NCBI RefSeq assembly: GCF_900497805.2
Contig: NW_020954581.1
Span: 4,907,145-4,971,144, forward strand
Origin: Vombatus ursinus
Lineage: Eukaryota; Chordata; Mammalia; Diprotodontia; Vombatidae
Length of the DNA stretch: 64,000 nt
Reading direction: 5' to 3'
The position numbers and the translations under genes were made by a program. Positions within the stretch are counted from its first letter, which is position 1, and each line of letters opens with the position of its first letter. Below are positions 1-11,780 of the stretch, one piece after another. The notes below the pieces were generated by a model. The model saw nothing but the letters and a program-made list of their open reading frames with translations, was not told where the DNA came from and did not search any database.

Positions 1-748
1 ATAGGCAGTAGGAAGGAAAAGGGGGGAAGAAAAGGAAGGGGAGATAGAAGGGAGGAAAGAAGTACTAAGGGGAAATGGGAAGAAAAGGGGGGCTAATAGA
101 AGGGAGACGGGACTGAGGGAGGCATTGGTCAAAAGCAAAACACTAGTGAGGAGGGAAAAGGAGAAAGAAAAGCATAAAAGGGGGGGAAGGATGGAGAGAG
201 ACACAGATAATAATCATAACTGTGAACGTGATATATGAATGTAATGGAATACTATTTTGCTATAAGACATGATGAACAGACAGACTTTAGAAAAACCTGG
301 AAAGACTTGTATAGTCTGATGTTGAGTGAAGTGAGCAGAACCAGGAAAATACACAGTAACAGTCATGTTGTGCGATGACTAATATTGATAGACTTAATCC
401 TTCTCAGCAAGACATCTCCAAAGGCCTCGTGATGGAAAATGCTATCCACATCCAAAGAAAGAACTATGGAGTTTGAACGCAAATTGAAGCATATTATTTG
501 CTATTTTTTTCTTCTGTTGTGTTTTGTTTCCTCTTTCTGGTGGTTCCTCCTATTGCTTCTAATTCTTCCTTGCAACATGAGTAATGTGAAAATATGTTTA
601 ATAGGAATGTATATGTATAGCCTATATCAGATTGCATGCTGTCTTGGGGAGGGAGGTGGGGAGGGAGGGGGAGAAAAATTGAAAACTCAAAAGCTTATGG
701 AAGTAAATTTTGATAAATCAAAATAGCTTAATAATAAACACAAAAAAG
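1..748 (+). mobile_element. L1 remnant lacking nearly all of ORF2
   Basis: The first ~230 bases are the purine-rich L1 spacer between ORF1 and ORF2, ending in the first codons of ORF2 (ataactgtgaacgtg). The sequence then jumps to the ORF2 C-terminus (tatatgaatgtaatgg, encoding the EYYFAIRHDEQ-like end), followed by the usual 3' UTR and an A-rich tail. Endonuclease and reverse transcriptase are therefore absent. The junction at about 229-234 shows a few bases (gtg) common to both sides in other copies, which suits template switching or recombination. The 5' end lies outside the window. The family assignment is firm; the mechanism is inference. Confidence 0.85.
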
Positions 749-2131
749 ACAAAAGAAATGTAAAAAGTCAAAGAAAGTGATAGAGAAAAATAATTATGAC
801 TGATATGTCTTCTTTCTGACCTATATAAAATTTTCATGAGTTATATGTACATAGATTAAGCACTGCCCAAAAAAAGCAACTGTATTAGTAGGGAATATAC
901 AGTATTTTTGAAGCAATATTAAATAATGGAATTCAACTGTACCGTTTCACAATTAACTTAAAGGTATAGATAATAATAAGATTTTATTGTATCTATTTGT
1001 TCACTGTGTAGAAACAATAATTTGGTAAAGCAAAACAGAGGCTTGCAATCTCTTTTAAAACCAGATATCTTCTATCCATAAATCAAAATAATTAAATATA
1101 ATAACATACCTAAACTTTGTTTAACAACCCTCAGAAAATACACATTAGCCTTGACATAAAATAGGGGGGCTGAATGTTCACCAAATGTGTTCACCATTGT
1201 GTTGGAGGAGATGTAGTGTAAAGCACACCTCACTTTACTTGGTGAGGTCCTCCAAATGCTCCTGGTTTTGGGGCCACATTGTGATAGTTTCAATAAGCTC
1301 TTTATTCTTGCAGAGTCTCCTAGGAGAGATTTGTAACACTCAGAGGTGTTTGAAAAACTAATTATCCACAAAGGAAAGACCAAGTAGATGATGAATGTTT
1401 ATTGCCCAGATTACAACTTGAATTTGGATGGGAAACTCATAGAGCTCAACCATCAGTATGTTAATTGGAAATAGAGAGAGTATGGGTGGAAAATAAATTG
1501 AACCCAGAGTTGAACTGGAAGGGAAAAGTGAGCTAGAATGGTTCCATGATATTGCAAAGCACCTTTAATGAGCCCTAAATTTCCTGTGGAAACAAAGAGC
1601 CATTTTTAATATAAAAAGTCCGCTGGTGCTATTGTATGACTATGACACATTGAAATACCCTGGTCTCTGAAAAATTAAAAATTAGTATAACACAGAATAG
1701 GAGACAGTAAATAGGCTGGAACAATGAACCACTTCAAAGAAGAGGAGAAAAGAATGTCATTGGCTATGTGTAGGATAGAAACAAAACAGGGGGGTCATAT
1801 GGTGAGAGTGAGAGAGAGCAGATAGACATTCATAGCATTCTCTTGTTATCCTCATGTTATTAAGGGAACTTGAGAAATGCCTTCAACAGATTGTCTGGAT
1901 ACTCAATGGCAAAATTTTGGGAAGATATAGGCAAGAATCATAAAGAATTGGAAGCAATGGATGAATTGCAATTTCTATCCTTGGCAAGAACTCCAAAATC
2001 AATGAGATCATAGATCCATTTCAGTATTTAAATACTGAATATTCTAAACATTTTGTTCTTCATTTTTATTTTAGCAAGTGTTTTCTTTTCCTCACATGCT
2101 GACCAAATAAATGGTTAAAACAATTTTATAG
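749..2131. other. Unassigned, no gene seen
   Basis: This stretch is A+T-rich and has no reading frame with a recognisable domain. A minus-strand frame at 1072-1383 (103 codons) matches nothing I know and shows no coding character. No SINE or LINE could be placed confidently; old, unrecognised repeats may be present. Confidence 0.5.
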
Positions 2132-2800
2132 ACTCATATGTACCAAAATATTTGTAGCAGGTCTTTTTGTGGTGGCAAAGAAATGGAAATTGAGGGCATG
2201 CCCATCAGTTGGGGAATGGTTGAACAAATTGTGGTATATGAATGTAATAGAATACTATTGCGCTATAAGAAATGATGAGCTGGCAGATTTCAGAAAAACC
2301 TGGAAAGACTTACATGAACTGATGATTAGTGAAGTGAGCAGAACCAGGAGAACATTGTACACAGTCACAGCGACATCGTGCAACTTTGATAGACTAACGC
2401 TTCTCAGCAATACAATTATCTAAGATAACTCCAAAAGACTCATGATGGAAAATGCTATCCACATCCAGAGAAAGAAACAGTCTGAATGCAGATCAAAGCA
2501 CACTATTTTCTCTCTTTTTTTTGTTTTTATTTCTTTCTTGTGCTTTTTCCTTTTGTTCTGATTCTTCTTTCACAACATGACTAATGCAGAAATATGTTTA
2601 ATATGGTTATATATGTATAGCCTATATCAGATTGCTTGCTCTCTTGGGGAGGGAGAAAGGGAAAGAGAGAGAACAAATTTGGAACTGAAAATCTCATAAA
2701 TGTGAATATTGAAAACTATCTTTACATGTAATTGGAAAAATAAAATACTATTATGTGGGGAAAATTTTTTTAAAATGTATACACAAAATTTAAAATAAAA
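2132..2800 (+). mobile_element. 5'-truncated L1, 3' end
   Basis: It begins inside the last part of ORF2. The frame 2169-2423 encodes the conserved C-terminal stretch (WLNKLWYMNVIEYYCAIRND) followed by KTWKDLHELM and SEVSRTRR, which corresponds to the MEYYAAIKND end of human L1 ORF2. The 3' UTR follows, with the usual TGCTATCCACATCC and AATTGGAAAAATAAAATAC ends. A typical 5'-truncated insertion; no convincing target duplication was found. Confidence 0.9.
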
Positions 2801-2859
2801 ACATTTATATATCTTTGTGCAACAGTCTTTTTCTTTTTTTCTTTGATCTTTTTAAGGGT

Positions 2860-4005
2860 ATAAGCCTACATATTGGTAGGTATGTACAGCTTAGTAATAT
2901 TTGAGACATAATTCCAAATTACTTTTTAGGATGGCTGAACCAATTCACAGCTCTAATATATCTAAGGACACCTTAATATGCCTATATTTTCATGGCCCTT
3001 CCAACAGGTTTCATTTTCTTCTTTTGTTATCTTTGTGAATTTAATTGGTATGAGGAGGAACCTCAGAGTTACTTAATAATTTCTCTATTAGTGCTTTGGG
3101 ATATTTGTTCATATGGTTATGGATAGCTTGGATATGCTCTTTGAAAACTGCCTATTAATGCTCTTTGACCATTTATATATTAGCCATATTAATTTGGATC
3201 TGTTTCTTATCTATCTTGGATATGACTTCTATCAGATAAATTAGCTACAAAGATTTTCCCAGGTATGTTCCCTTTCTAAACTTAACAGCATTAGTTTTGT
3301 TTTTGTAAAAAAAAAATTAAATTTTATATAAACAAAATTGTTAGTTTTCTCTTCTGATTCTCTTTATCTCTTGTTCGATTAACTTTTTGTTTTTCCAAAT
3401 GATTTTTTGTTATTGCATTTATTTTTAAAATATATCCCTTTATGAATTTTATTAATTTAATTGACATTAAGTTTATAAATTAATTTAATTAATATTATAT
3501 TTTAATACTGATACAGTCCAAACATGAATGATGAATATCTCTCCAATTATTTGTCTCCTTTTATTTCTGCAAAAAAATATTTTTGGTTGTATTTAAGCTG
3601 CCATGTGTCATGGTAGCTTAACTTCCAGAAACTTGTATGTATATTGTAGCTATTTTAATTGAATTTATACTATTATTTCTCACTATTTTCTGATAGTACT
3701 ATGTAGAAATGCTAATGATGTGTTTGTGTGTGTATCTGTGTGGATTTGTGTTGTATTTTTCCACTTTGCTAAAGTTATTAATCATTCCCATAAATGTTTT
3801 CACCCCTGATTCTCTGTTGTTTTCATACTATAATATCATATCATCTGCACATAAGGATTGGTTTTTTCTTTAAATTTTAGCAAAACTTTAAGAAAAGAGT
3901 TTGATAGCCAGATCCTATATAGTTATTAATGACTTTCCTCCTGAAGTATCTGCCTCAGATTCGAGTCCCATACTAAACAGATTGTTTGAGTAAAAAAAGG
4001 GGTTC
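2860..4005 (-). mobile_element. Old L1 ORF2 relic with RT catalytic motif
   Basis: Read on the minus strand, this is a heavily diverged L1 ORF2 running from the reverse-transcriptase core to the region after it. The codons for the catalytic A-D-D-M motif survive (minus strand of tcatatcatctgca, about 3837-3850). Neighbouring text (ctttgctaaagttattaa, tgtagaaatgctaatgatg) matches the same region of younger marsupial L1s. Both ends are decayed, and no open frame remains. It is older than the other L1s in the window. Confidence 0.8.
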
Positions 4006-4185
4006 AATCACAAGAGACATACCTCATCTCTATATGGAAAATTGGTCATAATGGCTTTAAAATTCATAAAGTAATACTATCTCACAGCCATAATATCATT
4101 TGTGCTCTATTAATGTCAATAAAGGGAGAAAAGAGATGGTTGAGTAATGAGAATTTTTGGAATCAATCACAAATTCCATCAGAAT

Positions 4186-4320
4186 CAATTCCATCAAAAA
4201 TCATTTACTGAGCACCTCCTATGTGAAAAGCACTAGACTACTTACTGGGGGAAATAAAAATATATTTAAGAAATGGTTTTTGCCCTCATGGAATTTATGA
4301 TATAGTACTGAAAGTTCTAG
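4186..4320 (-). mobile_element. L2 3'-end fragment
   Basis: The order 'catttactgagcacctcc', 'actagactacttactggggg' and 'tgccctcatggaatttatga' is the minus strand of an L2 3' end. It is diverged and short. Confidence 0.65.
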
Positions 4321-4329
4321 TCCAGTGGG

Positions 4330-4545
4330 TGAAACCTAGATTAGCAATACACTTAGCATTCTTTAATATTTAAAACCCCTCTTCAAATTCTACTAGGCTC
4401 CCTAAAGGCTGGACTTGTTACTTATCTCAACATCATACCTTCCCAACAGCTATACCTCTTACAGTACCTGTATATTGTACCCTGCATATAGAAATGTTTG
4501 ATAAAAGTTTATTGAATGAATGAATAACTGAACAAAATCCTTAGA
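4330..4545 (+). mobile_element. L2 3' tail with GAAT repeats
   Basis: Plus-strand L2 tail, with ggctccctaaaggctggac, then ataaaagtttattgaatg and a short GAAT tandem run, which is how L2 ends. Confidence 0.65.
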
Positions 4546-5159
4546 AGTGTTGAACCTATGGCTTTCATTATAATTCTGTGTTATCATTCTGATGTTTCCT
4601 ATTTATGCTCATATTTGTCCACAAATAATATGATTTGACAAATACTTTATAATCAACTTGAGTTCATTGTAATGGACCCTAGGCTGGGACCATAGAAGCA
4701 GAAGATCAAATTAGCTTCTTATAAGATTGAAGAGCTAAATTATACTCAGTACAGTAAGACTGGTAGGAGGAATGTGTTCATAAAATTTGAAAATCATAAA
4801 TATCCCTTGAATAATTTATTTACTCATATTGCATTCATTTAAATTATCTCTTGCAGATAGAATTTTTGTGAATGAGATTTGATTCACAAGTTTCTGAATG
4901 TGCTCTAAAATTTACATATCAATCTCATCTTCTTTGATGATGAACTCCCAATTACTCTTATGGCAAATCTCTAAACATTTTACTAAAAAAAAATGTCCAG
5001 TTTTTGGACCCAGAAGATGGATACTGATTATATTGCACTGCCTGCTTCCAAACTTGAGAGGCTGAAAGATAAGAATGACAAAAATGTCTCAACTATGATT
5101 CCCTACTGGTTGTGAACATCTGAAACAATATTAATATAGGTCTATTTTCAGAGTCCCAA

Positions 5160-5225
5160 AACTCAATCCAACCACAGATTTATTAAGCATCTACCATGTT
5201 CAAGGTATTGTGTGAGCTGTGAAAA
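5160..5225 (-). mobile_element. L2 3'-end fragment
   Basis: Short minus-strand L2 piece recognised from 'tttattaagcatctaccatg' followed by the 'aaggtattgtgtgagctg' block. Confidence 0.5.
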
Positions 5226-5274
5226 CTGAATTTTGAGGGATATTTTCTTAACTTCCCTTCCCTATTTTTCAAAG

Positions 5275-5760
5275 TCAAAGAATCTTAGAGTTAAAAGGGG
5301 CTACAGAAAACCTGAATTGTGATTCACATCTGACCCTTGCAATAAACAAGTGCTCATCCAGCTTTTGCTTGAAAATCTCTAGTGATGGGGAACCCACTAT
5401 TTCCCCCTTCAAGTATCCCATTTTAATTTTACATGACCCAGATTATTAAGAAGTCTTTTCTCAAATTGAAGACAAATCTGCCTCTTTGCAATTTCCATAC
5501 ATTGCCCCTAGTTTTATCTCCAGAGATGAAGAAGAGAAGGTCAATTCCCTCTACTATGTGACAACTATAATGTACCACCGTCCCCTAAACACACACAGAC
5601 ATACACACACACACACACGCACACACACACACCATGGAATCTTCACTTCTTCAGGGTAAATATGCCCTGGTTCTTTTAACAGATGGCCATATGCCATAAG
5701 CTTGGGATCCTTCAACATTTTGGATGCCCTCTTCTAGACACTCTCTAGCTTATGAATTTA
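5275..5760 (-). mobile_element. CR1/L3 LINE 3' region
   Basis: On the plus strand this reads as the complement of a CR1/L3 end. In order it has gaatcttagagttaaaagg, then the 'ctagtgatggggaacccact' block, then 'cattgcccctagttttatct' and 'tatgccctggttcttttaac'. A CA microsatellite expanded inside it at 5588-5632. No coding capacity remains. The family is well supported; the subfamily is not resolved. Confidence 0.75.
5588..5632. repeat. (CA)n microsatellite
   Basis: Interrupted CA dinucleotide tract within the CR1/L3 copy. Confidence 0.95.
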
Positions 5761-6149
5761 ATTTCCCAAATTTGGCAGGTAGAAAACAACACCAACACCA
5801 ACAATATTCCTATGGAACTGGCACTGTTAAGGTCACATTTGCTTCCTTGATTACAATATCATAATATAAAATTATATTGAGCTTGCCATCAACTAAGATT
5901 TTCAGATATGTTTCAGATGAACCACTGTTTCACCATTTGATAGAGACAAAATTCAGGTTAAATCAGTCTTGGCCTATTTACTTAATAGGTTTTTCCTCCT
6001 ATGTGGTCTAGATGGCAAGAAATTAATTAAGGGAAAGGAATCAAGGGTATAAGTAGGAGTGTGAAAGATGGTTTCCTAAGTGAATGAATTCATTTTGACA
6101 TAAGGAATTGCAAACACTGTATATACTCAGAAAGATTCATAGGTTATCA

Positions 6150-6267
6150 GAATTGGATGGGATTCCAGTGGCCATCAAGTTTAATCTAATACACAAACCA
6201 GAAAACTCTCTACAATATACCACATAATGGTTATTCAACTTTTGCTTGAAGATCTCAAAAGAAAACA
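6150..6267 (-). mobile_element. CR1/L3 copy, left part
   Basis: A second minus-strand CR1/L3 copy: 'gaattggatgggattccagt' and 'ttttgcttgaagatctc' match the order seen at 5275-5420. It stops where an L1 begins and continues at about 11781 (gggggaactcactac..., gagagcccttcaagtatc, ctccaagctaaatatcccc). The two halves join in register, so the LINEs between them are later insertions. Confidence 0.75.
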
Positions 6268-7004
6268 GGTGGGATTTCTGGGAACCAAGATGGTGGAGTA
6301 AGCAATAACACCATATAACTCTCCCATATTCACCTCCAAACAACCATAAAATAGCACTCCAAAACAAATCCTAGAATAGCATAATCAGCAAAAAGACAGG
6401 GTGAAACAATCTTTGGGCCCAAGAAACTTGGAAGATTAGCAAGAAAAGTCTGTCTCACTCAGGCAAAAGGGGAATGCAGTCCAGGAGATGAAGTTTCCAG
6501 CAAGGCAGTTACAAGCCCCATCTCATCAAACCAGGGGGAGATCTTGAGCCCCAGTGTTGTGGAGCAGGCAAGTGCCAATAGCAATGCCCCTCATGTGTGT
6601 CACCATAGCTAGGGGACCTGAAAGATTCCAGCTTTGAGACCCACGACTTGTTTCAGCTTAGCCCCCAGCAAACAGACAGCTTCTAGATAGCCACATGCAT
6701 CACTGTAGCCCAGAGAACCACAGAAATACCCCACCAGCCTGAGCACATACCAGACATCGCCATTAGAACCCTGGCTTAGGACCAGGTAAGCTGCCAGATT
6801 CCTATAGCCTCCAACAGTGCCAGTCACCCTCCAAAACACCCCCTCAGCACAGCAACAGACATGAGGGTCCCCCATGAACCCCAGGGCAACATATGTGCAG
6901 CACCTGGTAAACAGGCAGGGCCTGCAGGCCCTGACACAAGAAGCCTGAGAAAGTGTCCCTTCCACCCTAAGAGCAGAGTACAAATTTAAAAGAAAAGAAA
7001 AAGA

Positions 7005-8103
7005 ATGAAAAAGATAAGCAAAAAAAAAAAGAAAGAAAGAATTTGACCATAGAAAGTTATTATAGTGACAAGGAAGGTCAAAACACAAACTCAGAAGAGG
7101 ACAACAATGGGGAAAAAAACCTATGGGCAAAATCCCAAAGGAAAATGGAAGTGGTCTCAAGCCCAGAAAGATCTCATGGAAGAGATTGAAAAGGAGCTTG
7201 AAAATCACACAAGAGAGGTAGAAAAAACTGGGAAAAGTAAAGAGAGTCATGCAAGAGAATTATGAAAAAAGAGTCAATAGCTTGGAAAAAGAAAGCAATT
7301 GCTTAAAAAGTAGAATTGACCAAAGGGAAAAGGAGATACAAAAATCCATGGAATAAAATAACCCCTTACAAAGTGCAATTGCCCAAACAGAAAAAGAAGT
7401 ACAAAAGTTATCCAAAAAAAAAAGTACATAAAAAGTACATAAAAGTTATAATTAGACAAATGGAAGCTAATGACTCTATGAGACATCAAGAGTCAATCAA
7501 ATAAATTCAAAAGAATGAAAAAAAACCAGAAGAAAATGTAAAATAACTCATGGGAAAACAACTGATCTGGAAAATAGATCCAGGAGAGACAATGTCAGAA
7601 TCATTAGACTACCTGAAAGTCATAATGAAAAGGAGGACCTAGACAGTATCTTTTAAGATATTATCAAAGAAAACTGCCTTGATATCCTGGAACCAGAGAG
7701 CAAAATAGCCATTGAAAGAATCCGTTTATCACCTCAGGAAACAGATCCCAAAATAAAAACTCCAAGGAACGCTATAGTCAAATTTTAGAACTATATGGTC
7801 AAGGAAAATATACTGCAAGTGGCCAGAAAGAAATAATTCAAATATTGGGGAACCTTAACCAGCATTACACAGGACTTAGCCAGTGCACTATTAAAAGAAT
7901 GGAGACCCTGGAACATGATATTCCAGAAGCCAAAGGATCTAGAGCTACAACCAAGAATCACCTACCTGGGAAAATTAAGCATACTATTTCAAGGGAAAAC
8001 ATGATCATTCAATGAAATGGAAGGATTACAAACTTTCATAAGGAGAAGACCAGAATTAAACCAAAAATTTGATATTCAATACCAAGACCCAAGAGAAGAA
8101 TAA
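7005..8103 (+). pseudogene. L1 ORF1 relic
   Basis: Decayed L1 ORF1. L1 ORF1p is an RNA-binding chaperone that coats L1 RNA in cytoplasmic particles. The N-terminal and coiled-coil part is readable at 7065-7265 (KDLMEEIEKELENHTREVEK). Further on, fragments of the RRM and C-terminal domain can be traced: 'gatctggaaaatagatccag' (DLENRSR), the region encoding N-x-VR-IIRLPES near 7590-7620, and the PRITYLGKLS-like end near 7955-7980. Several frameshifts and stops interrupt it, so no protein is expected. Confidence 0.8.
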
Positions 8104-8639
8104 AAATATAAAAAAGGAAAGAAAACTTAAGGGATTCAATATACCTAAACTGTTTATATCCCTATGTGGGAAGATGATAATTAAAATTCTTAAAAATTGT
8201 ACCATTATCAGTACAGCTAGAAGGAATATACATAGACAGAGGGTACAGATATGAGGTGAATTTGAGGGAATAACATAAAAAAAATCAGATATGAGAAAGA
8301 AGAGTGCAGAAGGAAATGAGCGGTAGAAAGGGCAAGTTATTTCACAAGAGGAGGTGCAAAAGACCCATTACAGTGAAAGAGGAGAAGGGAGGGTGGGTGA
8401 TGGGCATCACTTGAAACTTACTCCCATAGTATTGCCTCAAAGTAGGACTAATATATATAAACAGTTGAATATAGAACTCTATCACACCTGACAAGGAAGT
8501 AGGAGGGAAGGAGATTCAGTAAAGGAGGCAGAGGGACTAACAGAAGGAAGGGTAGATTTGGAGAGCTGGTAGACAGAAGTAAAACACAGATGAGGAAGGG
8601 AAGGGTGAAAAAAGAGAGAGGACAAACAGCAGGAAAAAT

Positions 8640-9415
8640 AGGATGGAGGGAGATACACAGTAATCACAACTGTGAATGTGGATGGAATGAACCCTCTCAT
8701 AAAACACAAGCAGATGGCAGAGTGGTTCAAAACCCAGAATTGCACAATATGTGGTCTACAAGAAACACACTTGAAGCAGAGAGACACACACAGAGTCAAG
8801 GGAAGGGGCTGGAGCAGAATCTATTATGCTTTAGGTGAAGTAAAAAAGCAGGAGTAGCAAACCTGATCTCAGACAAAGTAAAAGCAAAAATAGATCTCAT
8901 TAGAAGAGATAAGGAAGGAAACTATATCTTCCTAAAATATACCATAGACAATGAAGCAATAGCAGTACTAAACATATATGTGCAAATGCTATAGCATCCA
9001 AATTCTTAAAGAAGCAGTTAAGAGAATGACAGGAAGAAATAGACAATAAAACTGTACAAGTAGGGGACTTCAACTGTCCCCTCTCAGAATTTGATAAATC
9101 TAACTAAAAAATAAGCAAGAAGTAAACTCAGGGTGGTAAATAGAATATTAGAAAAGTTAGATATAACAGAACTTTGAAGAAAACTGAATGGGAACAAAAA
9201 TGAATATACCTTTTTCTCAACAGCATGTGGCACCTACACAAAAATTGACTATGTATTATAGTATAAAAACCTCCAAATCAAATGCAGAAAGGCAGAATGT
9301 AAGTGCACAAGACACAGTACTCAATGACCATAGTAATCTGGAGTATGATAAGCCCAAAGATCCAAACTTTTGGAACAAAAACACATCATTTGACAAAAAT
9401 TACTTGGAAAACTAG
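8640..9415 (+). pseudogene. L1 ORF2 endonuclease relic joined to post-RT region
   Basis: The 8672-8857 frame shows the start of the AP-like endonuclease: MNVDGMNPLIKHKQMAEW, then CGLQETHLKQRDTHR with the catalytic-site QETH. A later frame (9188-9415) holds the endonuclease end (PTQKLTMYY, SNAERQN) and continues in the same frame straight into the post-RT block (VSAQDTVLNDHSNLEYDKPK). The join is at about 9300. The endonuclease part itself is broken by frameshifts, so no activity is expected. Confidence 0.78.
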
Positions 9416-9785
9416 GTATAGACCAACATCTCACACTATATACCAAGATAAGATCAAAATGAGTACATGATTTAAATATAAATTGTGATACCATAAGCAA
9501 ATTAAGAAAGCAGGCAATGGTTTATCTGTCAGATTTATGGATAAGGGAGGAATTTAAGACTAAAGAAGATATAGAGAGCATTACAAAATGTAAAATAGAT
9601 AATTTTGATTATATAATATTGAAAAGTTTTCCACAAACAAAACTAATTTAACCAAAATTAGAAGGAAACCAGAAAACTGGGGGGAGGGATTTTGCAACAA
9701 ATATCTCTAATAAAGGCCTCATTTCTCAAATTTACAGAGAACTGAGTCAAATTTATAAAAATATAAGTCATTCCCCACTTGATAA

Positions 9786-10382
9786 ATGGTCGAAGGATAT
9801 GAACAGGCAATTTTCAAAGAAATCAAAGAGGTCTATAGTCCTATGAAAAAATGCTCTAAATCTCTATTGATTAGAGAAATGAAAATTAAAACAACTCTGA
9901 GGTACCACTTTACATACATCAGATTGGCTCATATGACAAAAAAGGAAAATATTGGATGTTGGATGGAATATAGGAAAACTGGGACACTAATGCACTGTTG
10001 GCAGAGCTGTAAACTGATCCAACCATTCTCGAAACCAATTTGGAACTATTCCCAAAGAGCTATTAAACCATGAATCCTCTTTGATTCAGCAATACTTCTG
10101 CTAGGTCTATATACCAAAGACATCCAAAAAGAAGGAAAAGTACCTATTTGTACAAAACTATAGCGACTCTTTTTGTGGTGGATAAGAATTGGAAATCAAG
10201 AGGATGCCCATCGATTGAGGAATGGCTAAATAAGTTGTGGTATATGATTGTAATGGAATATTATTGTGCTGTAGGAAATGACAAGCAGGATGATTTCATG
10301 AAAACCTGGAAAGACTTACATGATGTGATGCATAATGAAGTGAACAGAACCAGAACATTGTACACAGTAATCGCAATATTGA
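9786..10382 (+). pseudogene. L1 ORF2 C-terminal relic
   Basis: Two frames (9786-10073 and 10148-10399) encode the C-terminal third of ORF2: KKCSKSLLIREMKIKTTLRY, then CWMEYRKTGTLMHCWQSC, which holds the C-terminal cysteine-histidine motif with its second cysteine replaced, and later WLNKLWYMIVMEYYCAVGND. At least one frameshift separates them. Confidence 0.85.
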
Positions 10383-10410
10383 TTGATAAAGAATTGTGAA
10401 TGAATTAGCT

Positions 10411-10570
10411 CAAAGGTGGGGAACCTGGGGCCACATGTGGCCTTCTAGGTCCTTGGGTGCCGTCTTTTGACTGAGTCCAAGTTTTACAGAACAAATCCTA
10501 AGGGGATTTGTTCTGTGAAGTTTGGACTCAGTCAAAGGGCCACACTTGAGAACGTAGAGGGCCGCTCCTG
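10411..10570. mobile_element. Palindromic hAT MITE inserted in L1
   Basis: A compact palindrome: ctgagtccaagttttacaga on one side and ttctgtgaagtttggactca on the other, with aggtggggaacctggggcc at the left end. It interrupts the L1 3' region and is flanked by aattagct (10403-10410) and acttagct (10571-10578). These are 7/8 identical, and 8 bp is the duplication length made by hAT transposases. The right arm has lost its outer part. It has no coding capacity and must have depended on a transposase supplied elsewhere. The same family occurs at 21778-21953. Confidence 0.85.
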
Positions 10571-10890
10571 ACTTAGCTATTCTCAGCAATACAATGATCC
10601 AAGATGATCCCAAAGGACTAATGATGAAGCATACTATCCACCTTCAGAGAAAGAACTGATATTGTTTGAATGCAGAATGAAACATGCTATTTTTACTTTC
10701 TTTTCTTCATTTTTAAAAAATTTTAATCGAGTCTTCTTGTACAAAATGATTACTATGGAAATATTTTACATAATTGCACATGTATAACCTAAACCTGCTT
10801 CTTACTGTCTAAGTAGGAGAAGAGGGGTAGGAGGGAGGAATTAAATTTGGGAGTCAAAACATTAAATAAAAATGTTAATACAAAAAAAAA

Positions 10891-11780
10891 ACAACTCTGA
10901 GGTACTACCTCACACCTATCAGATTGGCTAATATGACAGAAAAGGAAAGTGATAAATGCTGGAGAAGATATGGAAAATTGGGACACTAATGCATTGTTGG
11001 CAGAACTGTGAATTGATCCAACCCTTCTGGAGAGCAATTTGAAACTATACCCAAAGGGCTATAAAACAGTGCTTACCCTTTGATTCAGCAATATTACTAC
11101 TAGGGCTGTATCCCAAAGAGATCATTAAAAAGGAGAAAGAACCTACATAGGCAAAATATTTACAACAGCCCCTTTCATGTTGGCAAAATATTGGAAATTG
11201 AGGGGATGCCCATCAATTGGGGAATGGTTGAACAAGCTGTGGTATATGATGTATTGCACAATAGTGCAGTAAGAAATTATATACAGGCATATTTCAGAAA
11301 AAAAAAAACTTGGAAAGATTTGTATGAACTGATGCAGATTGAAATGAACAGAACCAGGAAAACATTGTACACAGTATCAGCAACATTGTGTGATGATCAA
11401 TTATGAATGGCTCAGCCCTTCTCAGCAATACAATGATCCAAGAGAAGTACAGAGAACTCTTGAAGGAAAATGCTATCCACTTCCAGATAAAGAACTGATG
11501 GACTCTGAATACAGAATGATGTATATTGTTTTCATTTACTTTATTCTTTTTTGTGTTATTTTTCCCTTTTTACCTGTTTCTTCTTTTAAAACTGTTGCTA
11601 ATATGGAAATGTTTTACATAATAGCATATATATAACCTATATCAAATTGCCTACTATTTTCGGAAGAGGGGAAGGAATGGAGGGAGGGAAAAAAAATTGG
11701 AAATCAAAATCTTATTAAAAAGAGTGCTAAAATTGTCCTGACAAGTAATTGGGAAAAATACTACTAAAACTGTCCCAAAA
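10891..11780 (+). mobile_element. 5'-truncated L1 abutting previous L1 tail
   Basis: It starts abruptly at 'acaactctgaggtactacct' in the ORF2 C-terminal region, directly after the A tract of the preceding L1. It runs through the GEWLNKLWYM region and the WKDLYELMQIEMNRTRKTLY stretch to a complete 3' UTR. A short internal A-run causes a frameshift. Either it inserted at the tail of the upstream copy or the reverse. Confidence 0.87.

Larger units (their letters stand above)
6268..10890 (+). mobile_element. L1 with complete 5' end but internally deleted ORF2
   Basis: It starts with the L1 5' end (gggatttctgggaaccaaga). Next come a 5' UTR (to about 7004), a decayed ORF1 (7005-8103), the purine-rich spacer (8104-8639) and the ORF2 endonuclease part (about 8640-9300). 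The ORF2 post-RT region and C-terminus (9301-10382), a 3' UTR and an A-rich tail complete it. The whole reverse-transcriptase core is missing. A palindromic hAT MITE sits in the tail region (10411-10570). The element lies in a CR1/L3 copy together with the next L1. Confidence 0.88.

Noticed and set aside
6609-7250. 213-codon minus-strand frame
   Set aside because: It lies antisense to the L1 5' UTR and ORF1 start (6268-8103). The phenylalanine- and leucine-rich N-terminus is the complement of the lysine-rich ORF1 text.
8482-8799. 105-codon minus-strand frame
   Set aside because: Antisense to the L1 spacer and endonuclease start; no domain of its own.
10880-10900. Host polyadenylation site
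   Set aside because: The AATAAA-like text and A tract are the L1 tail, immediately followed by another L1.
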